DNA of 58,389 bases from CAZXFH01 sp964640055. GTDB lineage: Bacteria > Fidelibacterota > UBA2242 > JAFGTP01. Within the stretch, counting starts at the first letter, position 1; each line of letters starts with the position of its first letter. The stretch lies in assembly GCA_964640055.1 (NCBI GenBank), contig CAZXFH010000018.1, positions 1 to 58,389 of the forward strand, in the 5' to 3' direction. A model generated the notes under the pieces. The model saw only the letters and a list, made by a program, of their open reading frames with translations, was not told where the DNA came from and ran no database searches. This document shows positions 24,968 to 33,771 of the stretch, piece by piece. A program made the position numbers and the translations under genes.

Positions 24968-26368
24968 TCAAAAACGGATGCTTCCGGAGATACCTGCCTG
25001 AGCCACAAACCTGTTTGACAAATCAGGGTAAGGTTGCAGGCGAAATTGCGGATAGAGGGACAAGCTGATATTTTTTGATTCAGCCGGGGGGCGTCTCTCC
25101 GGTTGCCGTTCCAAAATCCTGGTAATGAAATAAGTACCGGCCATACTGCTGGACATGGCAATGAATTCATTCAGTTCATTGGATTCCAGTTCCAGGATTG
25201 CCACACAACCCACGCCAAAAGCAGCCCCGGATACCGTCCCCAGAGCCGTGAGCATGGATTGTCCGAAGGTATAGTCATATCCCTGGATCATTTTGTGGTA
25301 TACAAATCCGCCCGCATAGGCCCCGCCCATGGTCATAAATTGGTAATTACTTTTATCAAAGTCAAAACCAATAATATCTGCTAAGGTCAACCCATATATA
25401 AATCCTAGGTTGACTCCCTGAGCTAACATCAGGGCATCACCAAAAGAATATTGGCGGTGACTTAGATACCGTTGGGTTAGCCATAATCCCAGGGGATAAC
25501 CAGCCATTACAAACAGGGCATGGTGCTTTTGCCAGCGGGTATAATCTTTTTCCCATTTTTCATGTTTTTCTTGATAAATTAAATAATCAGAGTGGCTGAA
25601 AGAGGGTTCAGATGATAGCGGCTCAACAGGTCTCGGATCTATGATATCATGGAGCTGTGCAAAAGTGATTGCTCCCCCTAGCTCACCTCCGAGAGAAAGT
25701 ACCCAGGCAAAACCATGGTCCGGCTGCCAGCGGTGATATAAGTGGTCACCCAGGTAATAACCTAGAGGCACGGAACCCATCAATACGTAGGCCCAGCTTT
25801 TACCGCGTTCACGATCCAGATCTAAGAGATTATTGATTTGAAATCCATACAATAAGCCCAGCGTAGAGCCACTTAACAACATATGCGCCCGGGCCAGGGA
25901 AATGGGCATTTTTTCGGTATACCGATAAGTAAGATAAAAGGAAGCACTCACCGAGAACATTTCAGAAGCCACCAGCCATTTGGTTTCTTTTACACCCAAT
26001 ACATAGGGCAGCATCCACCCATACATACCGGATCCGTAGCCCATATTCTGCAGCACGAATTGCCAGCGTCCGGATTGATCGATTTTACGGAGGTATTGAT
26101 TTTGCAGTTGATTGATAATGGTACTGATCTCCTGATCAGAGAGTTTCAGCTGATCCTGCAGGGTATCGATCAGAGCCTGCTCCTGAGCGCTGATTTGATC
26201 GTCTTCCAGGGCGGTCTGATAAAGGGCTTTAAATAAAGCAGTGGCCTGTTGGTCTTGCGGTTGTCCGTTTAGGGGCGCAATAAAAATCAATACTAATATG
26301 CTGATCAGCAGGAGGGTACCAAGAGCAACTGCTGGCCTGTGCAGCGTCATTTTAGGGATATCCATCAT
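24968..26368 (-). CDS. Unrecognised membrane protein with TerB-like N-terminal region
   Basis: I do not recognise this 466-residue protein. Visible: an N-terminal hydrophobic segment (about 15-33), then an acidic helical stretch (about 42-95, EDDQISAQEQALIDTLQDQ) resembling TerB-like domains, and afterwards many Gly-rich hydrophobic segments suggesting several membrane helices. The C-terminal portion has a Pro/Arg linker and ends in SGSIRF, an outer-membrane-protein-like last residue. It is convergent with the thiamine-type receptor, three bases apart, and divergent from the LacI regulator; a functional link to either is unproven. Confidence 0.75.
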   Translation of the reverse strand: MMDIPKMTLHRPAVALGTLLLISILVLIFIAPLNGQPQDQQATALFKALYQTALEDDQISAQEQALIDTLQDQLKLSDQEISTIINQLQNQYLRKIDQSGRWQFVLQNMGYGSGMYGWMLPYVLGVKETKWLVASEMFSVSASFYLTYRYTEKMPISLARAHMLLSGSTLGLLYGFQINNLLDLDRERGKSWAYVLMGSVPLGYYLGDHLYHRWQPDHGFAWVLSLGGELGGAITFAQLHDIIDPRPVEPLSSEPSFSHSDYLIYQEKHEKWEKDYTRWQKHHALFVMAGYPLGLWLTQRYLSHRQYSFGDALMLAQGVNLGFIYGLTLADIIGFDFDKSNYQFMTMGGAYAGGFVYHKMIQGYDYTFGQSMLTALGTVSGAAFGVGCVAILELESNELNEFIAMSSSMAGTYFITRILERQPERRPPAESKNISLSLYPQFRLQPYPDLSNRFVAQAGISGSIRF

Positions 26369-26433
26369 TGTTACTCCTTAAAAGCTGTTATCAATAATAT
26401 AGGGGTAGCGGAGAAATAATTCAAAAAAAAAGC

Positions 26434-26462
26434 TTGACAAAAACGGAGGCATATTTTATTTT
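26434..26462 (+). promoter_or_regulatory. Sigma-70 promoter of the LacI-family regulator
   Basis: A perfect TTGACA (26434-26439), a 17-bp spacer and TATTTT (26457-26462). The palindromic operator starts three bases after the -10 box, covering the likely transcription start. Confidence 0.75.
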
Positions 26463-26464
26463 GT

Positions 26465-26482
26465 AATGTAAACGTTTACATT
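26465..26482. promoter_or_regulatory. LacI-family operator O1
   Basis: An 18-bp perfect palindrome AATGTAAACGTTTACATT with the central CG typical of LacI/GalR-family sites. It overlaps the transcription start of the regulator gene, so autorepression relieved by a sugar ligand is likely. Confidence 0.85.
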
Positions 26483-26525
26483 TTGAGCCGGAATTAGGCA
26501 TGGAAAAAGGATAGGTAAAGAACTA

Positions 26526-27545
26526 ATGGCTAATATTAAAGATGTTGCCCTGCATGCTGGTGTTTCCATTGCAACCGTTTCCCGGGTGATTAATAACAGT
26601 GATAAAGTTAGACCGCAAACCCGAGAGAAAGTCCTCAAGGCTATTAAGGCGCTGGATTTTATGCCCAACTTCAATGCCCAAGGACTACAAAAGAAGGTCA
26701 CACGCACGATCGGCTTAATTTTTCCCGATGCCAGCAGTTATTATTTTGCGGAAATCATTCGCGGGGTTTCCAATCGTTTAAAAAAGGTGGGTTATCAGAT
26801 TATTGTGGCCAGTTCCCACGATGAAGAAGATGAGGTCCGCACCCTGATCAGTCTTTTGCATAGCGGTCGGGTGGACGGTATGGTACTGATGCTACCGTCG
26901 ATCCAGAATGTAAACGTTTTCAATTCTTCACTGGGAGAAACGCCAGTGGTTTACCTCAGTACCGGTATTACCACTCCCAAAACGACTACGGTGGTCATAG
27001 ATAATTATCAAGGTGCCAAAGACATTACCAGCCACTTGATCGATCACGGACATCAGAAGATCGGTTTTATCCATGGCTCACCCTATAATTATGATTCCCA
27101 GGAACGCTACCGCGGTTACCGTCAGGCGTTACGCGAAAGAGAAATGGAACATTCAATTTTATATGAAGCCCATGGCCATTTTAATGAAGCTACGGGATTT
27201 AAATGTGCCCTGGATCTATTGGGCCAGAATTCGCGTCCGACAGCCATATTCGCGGCCAATGATGCCATGGCGATTGGTGCGATCGAAGCGGCCCGGCGAT
27301 TGGATTTGCGGGTTCCGGATGATGTTGCGATAGTCGGTTTTGACGATATTTCCACTGCCCAGTACATCGAACCAGCACTCACTACTGTCACGGTACCTAG
27401 CTATGATGTCGGGAAAGTGGTCGGTCAATGTTTGTTGAACAAATTAAATAATCAGCCGGAGGAGTGTACTGAAAGTCAAATCGTTATCCCCTTGAAGCTG
27501 AAGCGGAGGAAATCCTGTGGATGTTCTGTAAACCGTCAGCTTTGA
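26526..27545 (+). CDS. LacI-family transcriptional regulator of the glycan locus
   Basis: A 339-residue repressor. The N-terminal HTH and hinge are typical: NIKDVALHAGVSIATVSRVINN, then the hinge helix NAQGLQKK at about residues 50-57. A periplasmic-binding-protein-like effector domain follows (about 60-330; GLIFPD, DDISTAQYIEPALTTV). It ends in an unusual CGC motif. It stands first in a rightward series of glycan genes with its own palindromic operator at the promoter and a second one inside its coding region. The effector is unknown; a sugar from the GH94/GH144 substrate is the obvious candidate. Confidence 0.95.
   Translation: MANIKDVALHAGVSIATVSRVINNSDKVRPQTREKVLKAIKALDFMPNFNAQGLQKKVTRTIGLIFPDASSYYFAEIIRGVSNRLKKVGYQIIVASSHDEEDEVRTLISLLHSGRVDGMVLMLPSIQNVNVFNSSLGETPVVYLSTGITTPKTTTVVIDNYQGAKDITSHLIDHGHQKIGFIHGSPYNYDSQERYRGYRQALREREMEHSILYEAHGHFNEATGFKCALDLLGQNSRPTAIFAANDAMAIGAIEAARRLDLRVPDDVAIVGFDDISTAQYIEPALTTVTVPSYDVGKVVGQCLLNKLNNQPEECTESQIVIPLKLKRRKSCGCSVNRQL
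26907..26924. promoter_or_regulatory. Candidate intragenic operator O2
   Basis: AATGTAAACGTTTTCAAT matches the upstream operator at 16 of 18 positions, with one complete half-site. Its centre is 442 bp downstream of O1, about 42 helical turns, compatible with repression by DNA looping as with the auxiliary operator inside lacZ. It may be a chance match, as this is coding sequence (NVNVFNS). Confidence 0.5.
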
Positions 27546-27611
27546 AAAAATAAAGTGGGACTTGTTAAAATTAACGCACGTTTTCCAAGGATTAAAAAAA
27601 GGAGGGAAGTA

Positions 27612-30600
27612 ATGAATAAGTTAGCAAAAATGTGGCTTATTGTTTTGGTTTGCGCAGGCTGGTTAGGACTGGGCGCAAACGTATTAATCGCGGAAGATCA
27701 TGTGGATCCGGCCTATTTGCAAATAGTTTCTACAGAAGCGCCACTCACTATTGATGGTGAATTGACAGAGACCGATTGGCAACGGCGTTTTGATTACCTG
27801 GTTTTTAATGCTGAATTTATCAGTGGTGATGTAGAGTATGCACCCACAGATAGTGTCCTGGTTACCGGACCTTATGCCGATACAACGACCACATTGGTAA
27901 AGATTATGCATCATGGTCTGGACCTTTATATTTCTTTAACCTCAGATGATCAGTATGTAGGTAAATTTGGCAACAGTTGGGAAGGTGACGGTCTGTTCAT
28001 GAAGATCGAAGATGCCAGTGGCACTGCCGTGGAATACAAACTGTATTATAATCAGGGGGGTACGGATCCGGATATTAATTTTGAAACTCCGGGATTATAT
28101 CCCAATTCCGGTGAAGGGGCTGCCTGGGAGCATCCTTCCACGATTGTAAATGATACCACTGCCGCGGATTCCGGTTATACAGCCGAAATGGTCATTCATC
28201 TGGATCAACTGGGTTATACCGATCCCTATGCTGATATTCCGGTGATGCTTTGTATTTTTGATCCGGACAATTATGTCGATAGCGATGATCCCTGGGCAAC
28301 GCCCAATGCTGCCTTTCACAAAATGTGGTGGGGCAGTGAATGGGGCTCTGAGTTCCGGACCCTGCGACTGGCTGATCCGCCCTTAAAAAAGGCCTATGAA
28401 ACCACGGAAACGATCACCCTGGATGGAGAGCTTACTGAATCCTTATGGGATGGTGCTGAGTATGTCGTCATTGGTAAAGGAAGTAACAGCAGTACCGGTG
28501 GTTTTTACATGCAGTACGGGGATACCCTGAACAGTTACACCGATCAGAGTATGGCTAAAGTACGCTTTATTCATAACGGTACAGACCTCTATATTGGACT
28601 GACATCAGATGATGCCTCGGTTTGTAAATGGTCACCCGGCTGGGAAGCCGACGGTTTATTTCTGTGGATGACCAATTACGGGTCAATCCCGACAGGCAGT
28701 GAACGCATGGAGATCAAGGCCATGTACTTTTCCGGTACAGAGGGAGACGGGATTACTTTTGAAACCAATGCTAACGTGCCTACAGGAGGAGCCGAAGGCG
28801 CCTCCTATGAACCTGAGGGCACGGTTACGCATACCGAGACTAACGGAGCGGATGCCGGCTATTCTATCGAGCTGGTTGTACATACGGATATGTTTGGTTA
28901 TGCCGCAGGTGATACGGTCAATTTGAGTGCCTGTATCTGGGACCTGGATTATGCGGATACAGAAGCCTATAGTGAACATGTTTCTGATTATACGGCACAT
29001 TGGTGGGGTACGCAATGGGCTGATCCGAACTTTGAGAAATTTTTTATGTATCGTGGTGTGGTCCTGAGTGGTGAAGAGTATGTCAATCAGGCCCCGGTTG
29101 CGAATGCCGGCCCGGATCAGACAGTGGAAGAAGGCAGTACAGTTACTTTAGATGGTTCGGCATCCAGTGATCCGGATGATGATCCCCTCACTTATAGTTG
29201 GACTGCTCCGGCTGGTATCACCCTTTCCGATCCGGCAGTGGTCAATCCTACTTTTGAGGCTCCGGAAGTAGAGGCCAACACAGATTATGAATTTATTTTA
29301 ACAGTAAATGACGGCGAACTTGATTCTGAGCCTGATACAGCTGTGGTTACCGTTTTGAACATCGAGGAATTAATTCCCGATAGTCATACAGATCCTGGTT
29401 ACATTCAGGTAACTTCCGCTGAAAATGAACTCACTATTGATGGCCGACTGGATGAGACCGACTGGCAACGGCGTTTTGATTATCTGGTATTCAATGCCGA
29501 TTACATTACCGGTGATGTGGAATATGCTGTCACTGGGGATGTGGAAGTACAGGCGCCCTATGAAGATACTACCACCACTCTGGTAAAATTTCTGCATCAC
29601 GGACTGGATCTCTATATTTCCTTGACTTCTGATGATCAATCGGTTTGTCGTTTTGATGGCAGCTGGGAAGGTGATGGACTATTCATGAAGATCGAAGATG
29701 CCAGTGGTACTGCGGTAGAATATAAGATGTACTTCAACTTAACCGGTGACGATCCTGATATTCACTATGAAGAGCCCTCCGGTTACCCTGGCTCCGGTTC
29801 GGCGGCCGCCTGGAAACATCCGAGCACCATCGTTAATGATACGACGGCACCTGATTCCGGCTATACGGCGGAGTTGGTCATTCATTTGGATGAATTGGGC
29901 TATACCGATCCCTATGCCGATATACCGGTCATGATCAATATTTTTGATCCCGATGGCTATACCGGTGCCGATGGTGAGGGCTGGGATGTTGGTACCTTTC
30001 ACAAAATGTGGTGGGGCAGTGAATGGGGGTCAGAATTCCGGACCCTGCGACTGGCTGATCCGCCCACACGCTCGGCCTACGAAACCACCGATGCAATCAC
30101 TGTGGATGGACAGCTGAATGAATCTTTTTGGGACAATGCCGAATATGTTGTGATTGGCAAGGGAAGTAACACCAGTACCGGCGGATTTTACATGCAGTAC
30201 GGAGATACCCTGAACACCTATACCGATCAGAGCATGGCCAAGATTCGCTTCGTCCACAACGGGACAGATCTATATCTCGGCCTGACATCAGATGACTCCT
30301 CGGTTTGTAAATGGTCACCCGGCTGGGAAGCCGACGGTTTATTTCTGTGGATGACCAATTACGGGTCAATCCCGACAGGCAGTGAACGCATGGAGATCAA
30401 GGCCATGTACTTTTCCGGTACAGAGGGAGACGGGATTACTTTTGAAACCAATGCAAACGTACCCACGGGGGCTGCAGAAGCAGCTTCCTATGAACCCGAG
30501 GGCACGGTTACGCACACTGAGACCAACGGAGCGGATGCTGGCTATTCTATCGAGCTGATTGTGCATACGGATATGTTCGGTTATGCAGTAGGTGATACCG

Positions 30601-31073
30601 TCAATTTGAGTGCCTGTATCTGGGATCTGGATTATGCTGATGCTGATGCCTACAGTGAACATATCTCCGATTATACGGCACATTGGTGGGGTACGCAATG
30701 GGCTGATCCGAATTTCGAAAAATATTTTATGTACCGGGGTGTGATCCTCACCGGTGAAGGGGTTGGTCTGTCCGACCGGCAGGCAGCTGTTCCCGAACGG
30801 TTTACACTATATCAGAACTATCCTAATCCTTTTAATCCGACCACGACCATCGCTTTTGATATCTCCCGGACAGCACCGGTTAAATTGGAAATCTACAATA
30901 TTTTAGGACAGAAAGTCAGAACATTGGTGGATAAGGAATTGCATCCCGGACATTATGAAGTTGAGTGGAGTGGTTTGAACGATCAACAGAATGCCTTAAC
31001 CAGCGGCGTATACTTCTATCAATTAACTTCCGGAGAGATTGTTAAGACTAATAAAATGGTTTTAATGAAGTAA
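27612..31073 (+). CDS. Secreted CBM9-like/PKD protein with T9SS sorting domain, internally duplicated
   Basis: Cell-surface or secreted protein of 1153 residues. Layout: signal peptide (about 1-27), CBM9/DOMON-like module A1 (about 42-240), module B1 (about 260-483), PKD domain (about 491-582, VANAGPDQTVEEG), module A2 (597-803), module B2 (822-1043), and a PNPFNP-type C-terminal sorting domain (about 1059-1153). The two halves are close copies. No catalytic domain is recognised, so sugar binding at the surface is the likely role. The start is the ATG at 27612, which has GGAGGG before it and opens directly into a signal peptide; an upstream GTG in frame is unlikely. First gene after the LacI regulator. 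Confidence 0.85.
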   Translation: MNKLAKMWLIVLVCAGWLGLGANVLIAEDHVDPAYLQIVSTEAPLTIDGELTETDWQRRFDYLVFNAEFISGDVEYAPTDSVLVTGPYADTTTTLVKIMHHGLDLYISLTSDDQYVGKFGNSWEGDGLFMKIEDASGTAVEYKLYYNQGGTDPDINFETPGLYPNSGEGAAWEHPSTIVNDTTAADSGYTAEMVIHLDQLGYTDPYADIPVMLCIFDPDNYVDSDDPWATPNAAFHKMWWGSEWGSEFRTLRLADPPLKKAYETTETITLDGELTESLWDGAEYVVIGKGSNSSTGGFYMQYGDTLNSYTDQSMAKVRFIHNGTDLYIGLTSDDASVCKWSPGWEADGLFLWMTNYGSIPTGSERMEIKAMYFSGTEGDGITFETNANVPTGGAEGASYEPEGTVTHTETNGADAGYSIELVVHTDMFGYAAGDTVNLSACIWDLDYADTEAYSEHVSDYTAHWWGTQWADPNFEKFFMYRGVVLSGEEYVNQAPVANAGPDQTVEEGSTVTLDGSASSDPDDDPLTYSWTAPAGITLSDPAVVNPTFEAPEVEANTDYEFILTVNDGELDSEPDTAVVTVLNIEELIPDSHTDPGYIQVTSAENELTIDGRLDETDWQRRFDYLVFNADYITGDVEYAVTGDVEVQAPYEDTTTTLVKFLHHGLDLYISLTSDDQSVCRFDGSWEGDGLFMKIEDASGTAVEYKMYFNLTGDDPDIHYEEPSGYPGSGSAAAWKHPSTIVNDTTAPDSGYTAELVIHLDELGYTDPYADIPVMINIFDPDGYTGADGEGWDVGTFHKMWWGSEWGSEFRTLRLADPPTRSAYETTDAITVDGQLNESFWDNAEYVVIGKGSNTSTGGFYMQYGDTLNTYTDQSMAKIRFVHNGTDLYLGLTSDDSSVCKWSPGWEADGLFLWMTNYGSIPTGSERMEIKAMYFSGTEGDGITFETNANVPTGAAEAASYEPEGTVTHTETNGADAGYSIELIVHTDMFGYAVGDTVNLSACIWDLDYADADAYSEHISDYTAHWWGTQWADPNFEKYFMYRGVILTGEGVGLSDRQAAVPERFTLYQNYPNPFNPTTTIAFDISRTAPVKLEIYNILGQKVRTLVDKELHPGHYEVEWSGLNDQQNALTSGVYFYQLTSGEIVKTNKMVLMK

Positions 31074-31081
31074 CTAAAATC

Positions 31082-31116
31082 AGGTGGGCGGTTTGTTTTT
31101 GACAGACCGCCCGCCT
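31082..31116 (+). terminator. Intercistronic hairpin between the CBM9-like gene and the receptor
   Basis: A 14-bp stem with two G-T pairs (31082-31095 with 31103-31116) around a TTTTTGA loop, just after the stop codon. No long T-run follows, so it may act as a partial terminator or a barrier to 3' exonucleases that lets the upstream gene be expressed more strongly than the genes downstream. Confidence 0.5.
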
Positions 31117-31131
31117 TAACCATTAATATCC

Positions 31132-33771
31132 ATGTATCGACCCAACTTATTTTTATTCTGCCTGGCTGTTATTTTTGTCTTTTCATTATTAATGGGGGGT
31201 ACAACTGGCAAAATCGCTGGTCGGGTGACCAATCAGGAAACCGGTGAACCTCTTCCGGGTGCCAATGTAATGATTGCAGCTACTTCCCAGGGCGCGGCTG
31301 CTGACTCCGAAGGATATTATACCATATTGAATGTGCAGCCGGGCAGCTATACCGTAACCGCTTCCATGATCGGTTATCGGGAGGTGAGAGTAGAAAATGT
31401 ACAGATAAGAACAGATTTTACCACCCGCCAGAATTTTGAATTAAAACCCACAACCCTGGAGATGAAAGATGAAGTAGTGGTGCTTGGCAGTAAACCGGAT
31501 ATACAGAGGGATCGCACCTCAACCCTTTCGATAGTCAGTGCCGATGAAATCACCGGCTTGCCGGTCCAGGAAGTCAGCGAGATTATTGAATTACAGGCCG
31601 GCGTGGTTAATGGGCATTTCAGAGGGGGGCGCCATGGTGAGGTCGCCTATATGGTAGATGGCATGTCTGTCTCTGATCCCTATAATGGTGAGATGGCGGT
31701 TGAAGTGGAAAACAGTGCCGTCCAGGAAATCAAAGTGATCAGCGGTACTTTCAGTGCGGAATATGGGCAGGCCATGTCCGGCGTAGTCAATATTGTAACC
31801 AAAACCGGTGCTGAAAATTTTCATCTGAATACGGATTTCTATGTGGGTGACTTCCTGAGTTCACACGATCATATTTTTCCCAATATTGATGATTTAGATC
31901 CGACTCATATTAATAATGGTGAATTCAGCATTACCGGTCCCTTACCTGGCATACCGTCTGGGGCTTTCTTCTTAACCGGTCGGCGAGTCAACTCAGGTGG
32001 CTATATTAATGGCATCCGCGAATATTTGCCCGCAGATTCGAGTAATATGGATAATCCCAATCCGGAAAACTGGTATATTGAACGCAACGGTGACAGTAAC
32101 TATGTTTCCATGAATGACCACCACAAGACCTCCTTACAGGGAAAATTTTCTTTTAAAATCACACCTAAGATTAAGTGTCATTTCCAAGGTAGCTACCACA
32201 CCCGGAAGTGGCAGTCTTATAATCATTTGTTTAAATATAACCCGGACGGTATTCCCACCCAGTACCAGGACGGCTATCAAATCTCAGCTTCCCTGACTCA
32301 CTCGCCCAACCAAAAATATTTTTATACGGTAAAGGCGATCCAGTATGATACCAATTATAAATCATATGTAAATGCAGACCCCTATAGCGATAAGTATGTT
32401 AGTCCTCAACGCCTGCGGCGCCTGGGATACGGGTTCTACACCGGGGGCATGGATATGTCCCATTTTTATCGCAATTCAAGAGTGAATGCTCTTAAAATCA
32501 ACCTAAAAGCCCAGCCCAACCGCAAGCATGAAATAAAAGCCGGAATGGAGTATCGCAACAGTAATTTGTGGCTCCACCGCTTTGGTTTACGGCTGGACCG
32601 TACCACGGATTGGAAACCGGAAAAATTTCCCCGGGAGAGCATTCATAATAATGCCTACCGTCACTTGCCGCAGGAAATGGCTTGCTGGATTGAAGATAAA
32701 CTGGAGTTGAACCGCATTATTCTGTCAGCCGGTCTGCGGTTTGATTATTTTTTTCCCGATGGAAAAGTACCCCGGGATTTAAGGGATCCGGATGGTTCCT
32801 ATCAGAACCTGGCGGATCCTTATAAGGAGGCGGCCCCCACCATGCAATGGAGTCCGCGTTTGGGAATTTCCTATCCTATTACTGATCAGGGCGCCATCCA
32901 TATCTCTTATGGCCATTTTTTTCAGATTCCCAACTATGAGTACCTGTACCACAATTCTGAGTTTGAGGTGCAGCCCGGTGGCTTAAATACCATTATGGGG
33001 AATGCCGCTTTTGAACCGAAAAAAACTGTGATCTATCAATTGGGATTGCAACAGATGATTGCCCGCGGGTTGGTGATGGATATTACTGGCTATTACAAAG
33101 ATATGCGTAACCTGGTGGGCACTCAGATTTATGAACTCTATATCCTGGGTGACAGATATGCCCGCTATGAAAATCGCGATTATGGCAATGTGCGCGGTGT
33201 GGCTGTATCACTGACCCAAAAACCCCTAAGCTGGTTTACCGGTTCTCTGGATTACACCTTTCAAATTGCCGAAGGCAATGCCTCTGACCCACGGGCTGTA
33301 TTTTACGACCGTCAATCCGATCCGCCCCGTGCCCCTGAAATACAGGTGGTTCCGCTGGATTGGGATCAGCGCCATACGCTTAATTTAACTTTTAGCATCG
33401 CCCGAAACCAATGGGGAATTGGTTTAATTGGCAGGTATGGTAGTGGCTTACCCTATACGCCGGAATATCAGAATCAACGCACTGCTTTTGAGAACAGTGA
33501 ACGGATGCCGGAAACCATTAATTTTGATCTGAATGCCCACTATGATATTCAGATAGCCGAATGTACCCTGGTATTATATACCCAGGTTAAAAATTTATTT
33601 GACCGTCTGAATGCCAGGGATGTTTTTAATGATACCGGCAGTCCGCAATATTCTCTGGTACCTACGTATGTCCCTGAACAACCGCTCCATTCGCTGGAGG
33701 ACTATCTAACCCGGCCGGATTTCTTTGCACCGCCGCGGCAGATTATTCTGGGAGTCAAAGCCAGATTATGA
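31132..33771 (+). CDS. TonB-dependent receptor of the glycan locus
   Basis: Outer-membrane transporter of 879 residues: signal peptide (about 1-24), carboxypeptidase-regulatory-like domain (about 27-115, IAGRVTNQETGEPLPGANV), plug (about 120-235; YMVDGMSVSDPYNG and SGVVNIVTKTGAEN) and a large barrel ending in ILGVKARL. It resembles the oligosaccharide-type receptors of Bacteroidota (SusC-like in general layout), but no SusD gene is beside it. It overlaps the following gene by 4 bp. No good ribosome binding site precedes the ATG, common in this group. Confidence 0.9.
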   Translation: MYRPNLFLFCLAVIFVFSLLMGGTTGKIAGRVTNQETGEPLPGANVMIAATSQGAAADSEGYYTILNVQPGSYTVTASMIGYREVRVENVQIRTDFTTRQNFELKPTTLEMKDEVVVLGSKPDIQRDRTSTLSIVSADEITGLPVQEVSEIIELQAGVVNGHFRGGRHGEVAYMVDGMSVSDPYNGEMAVEVENSAVQEIKVISGTFSAEYGQAMSGVVNIVTKTGAENFHLNTDFYVGDFLSSHDHIFPNIDDLDPTHINNGEFSITGPLPGIPSGAFFLTGRRVNSGGYINGIREYLPADSSNMDNPNPENWYIERNGDSNYVSMNDHHKTSLQGKFSFKITPKIKCHFQGSYHTRKWQSYNHLFKYNPDGIPTQYQDGYQISASLTHSPNQKYFYTVKAIQYDTNYKSYVNADPYSDKYVSPQRLRRLGYGFYTGGMDMSHFYRNSRVNALKINLKAQPNRKHEIKAGMEYRNSNLWLHRFGLRLDRTTDWKPEKFPRESIHNNAYRHLPQEMACWIEDKLELNRIILSAGLRFDYFFPDGKVPRDLRDPDGSYQNLADPYKEAAPTMQWSPRLGISYPITDQGAIHISYGHFFQIPNYEYLYHNSEFEVQPGGLNTIMGNAAFEPKKTVIYQLGLQQMIARGLVMDITGYYKDMRNLVGTQIYELYILGDRYARYENRDYGNVRGVAVSLTQKPLSWFTGSLDYTFQIAEGNASDPRAVFYDRQSDPPRAPEIQVVPLDWDQRHTLNLTFSIARNQWGIGLIGRYGSGLPYTPEYQNQRTAFENSERMPETINFDLNAHYDIQIAECTLVLYTQVKNLFDRLNARDVFNDTGSPQYSLVPTYVPEQPLHSLEDYLTRPDFFAPPRQIILGVKARL

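Noticed and set aside
27555..27611. Earlier GTG for the CBM9-like protein
   Set aside because: Would put 19 basic residues before the signal peptide; GGAGGG precedes the ATG at 27612.
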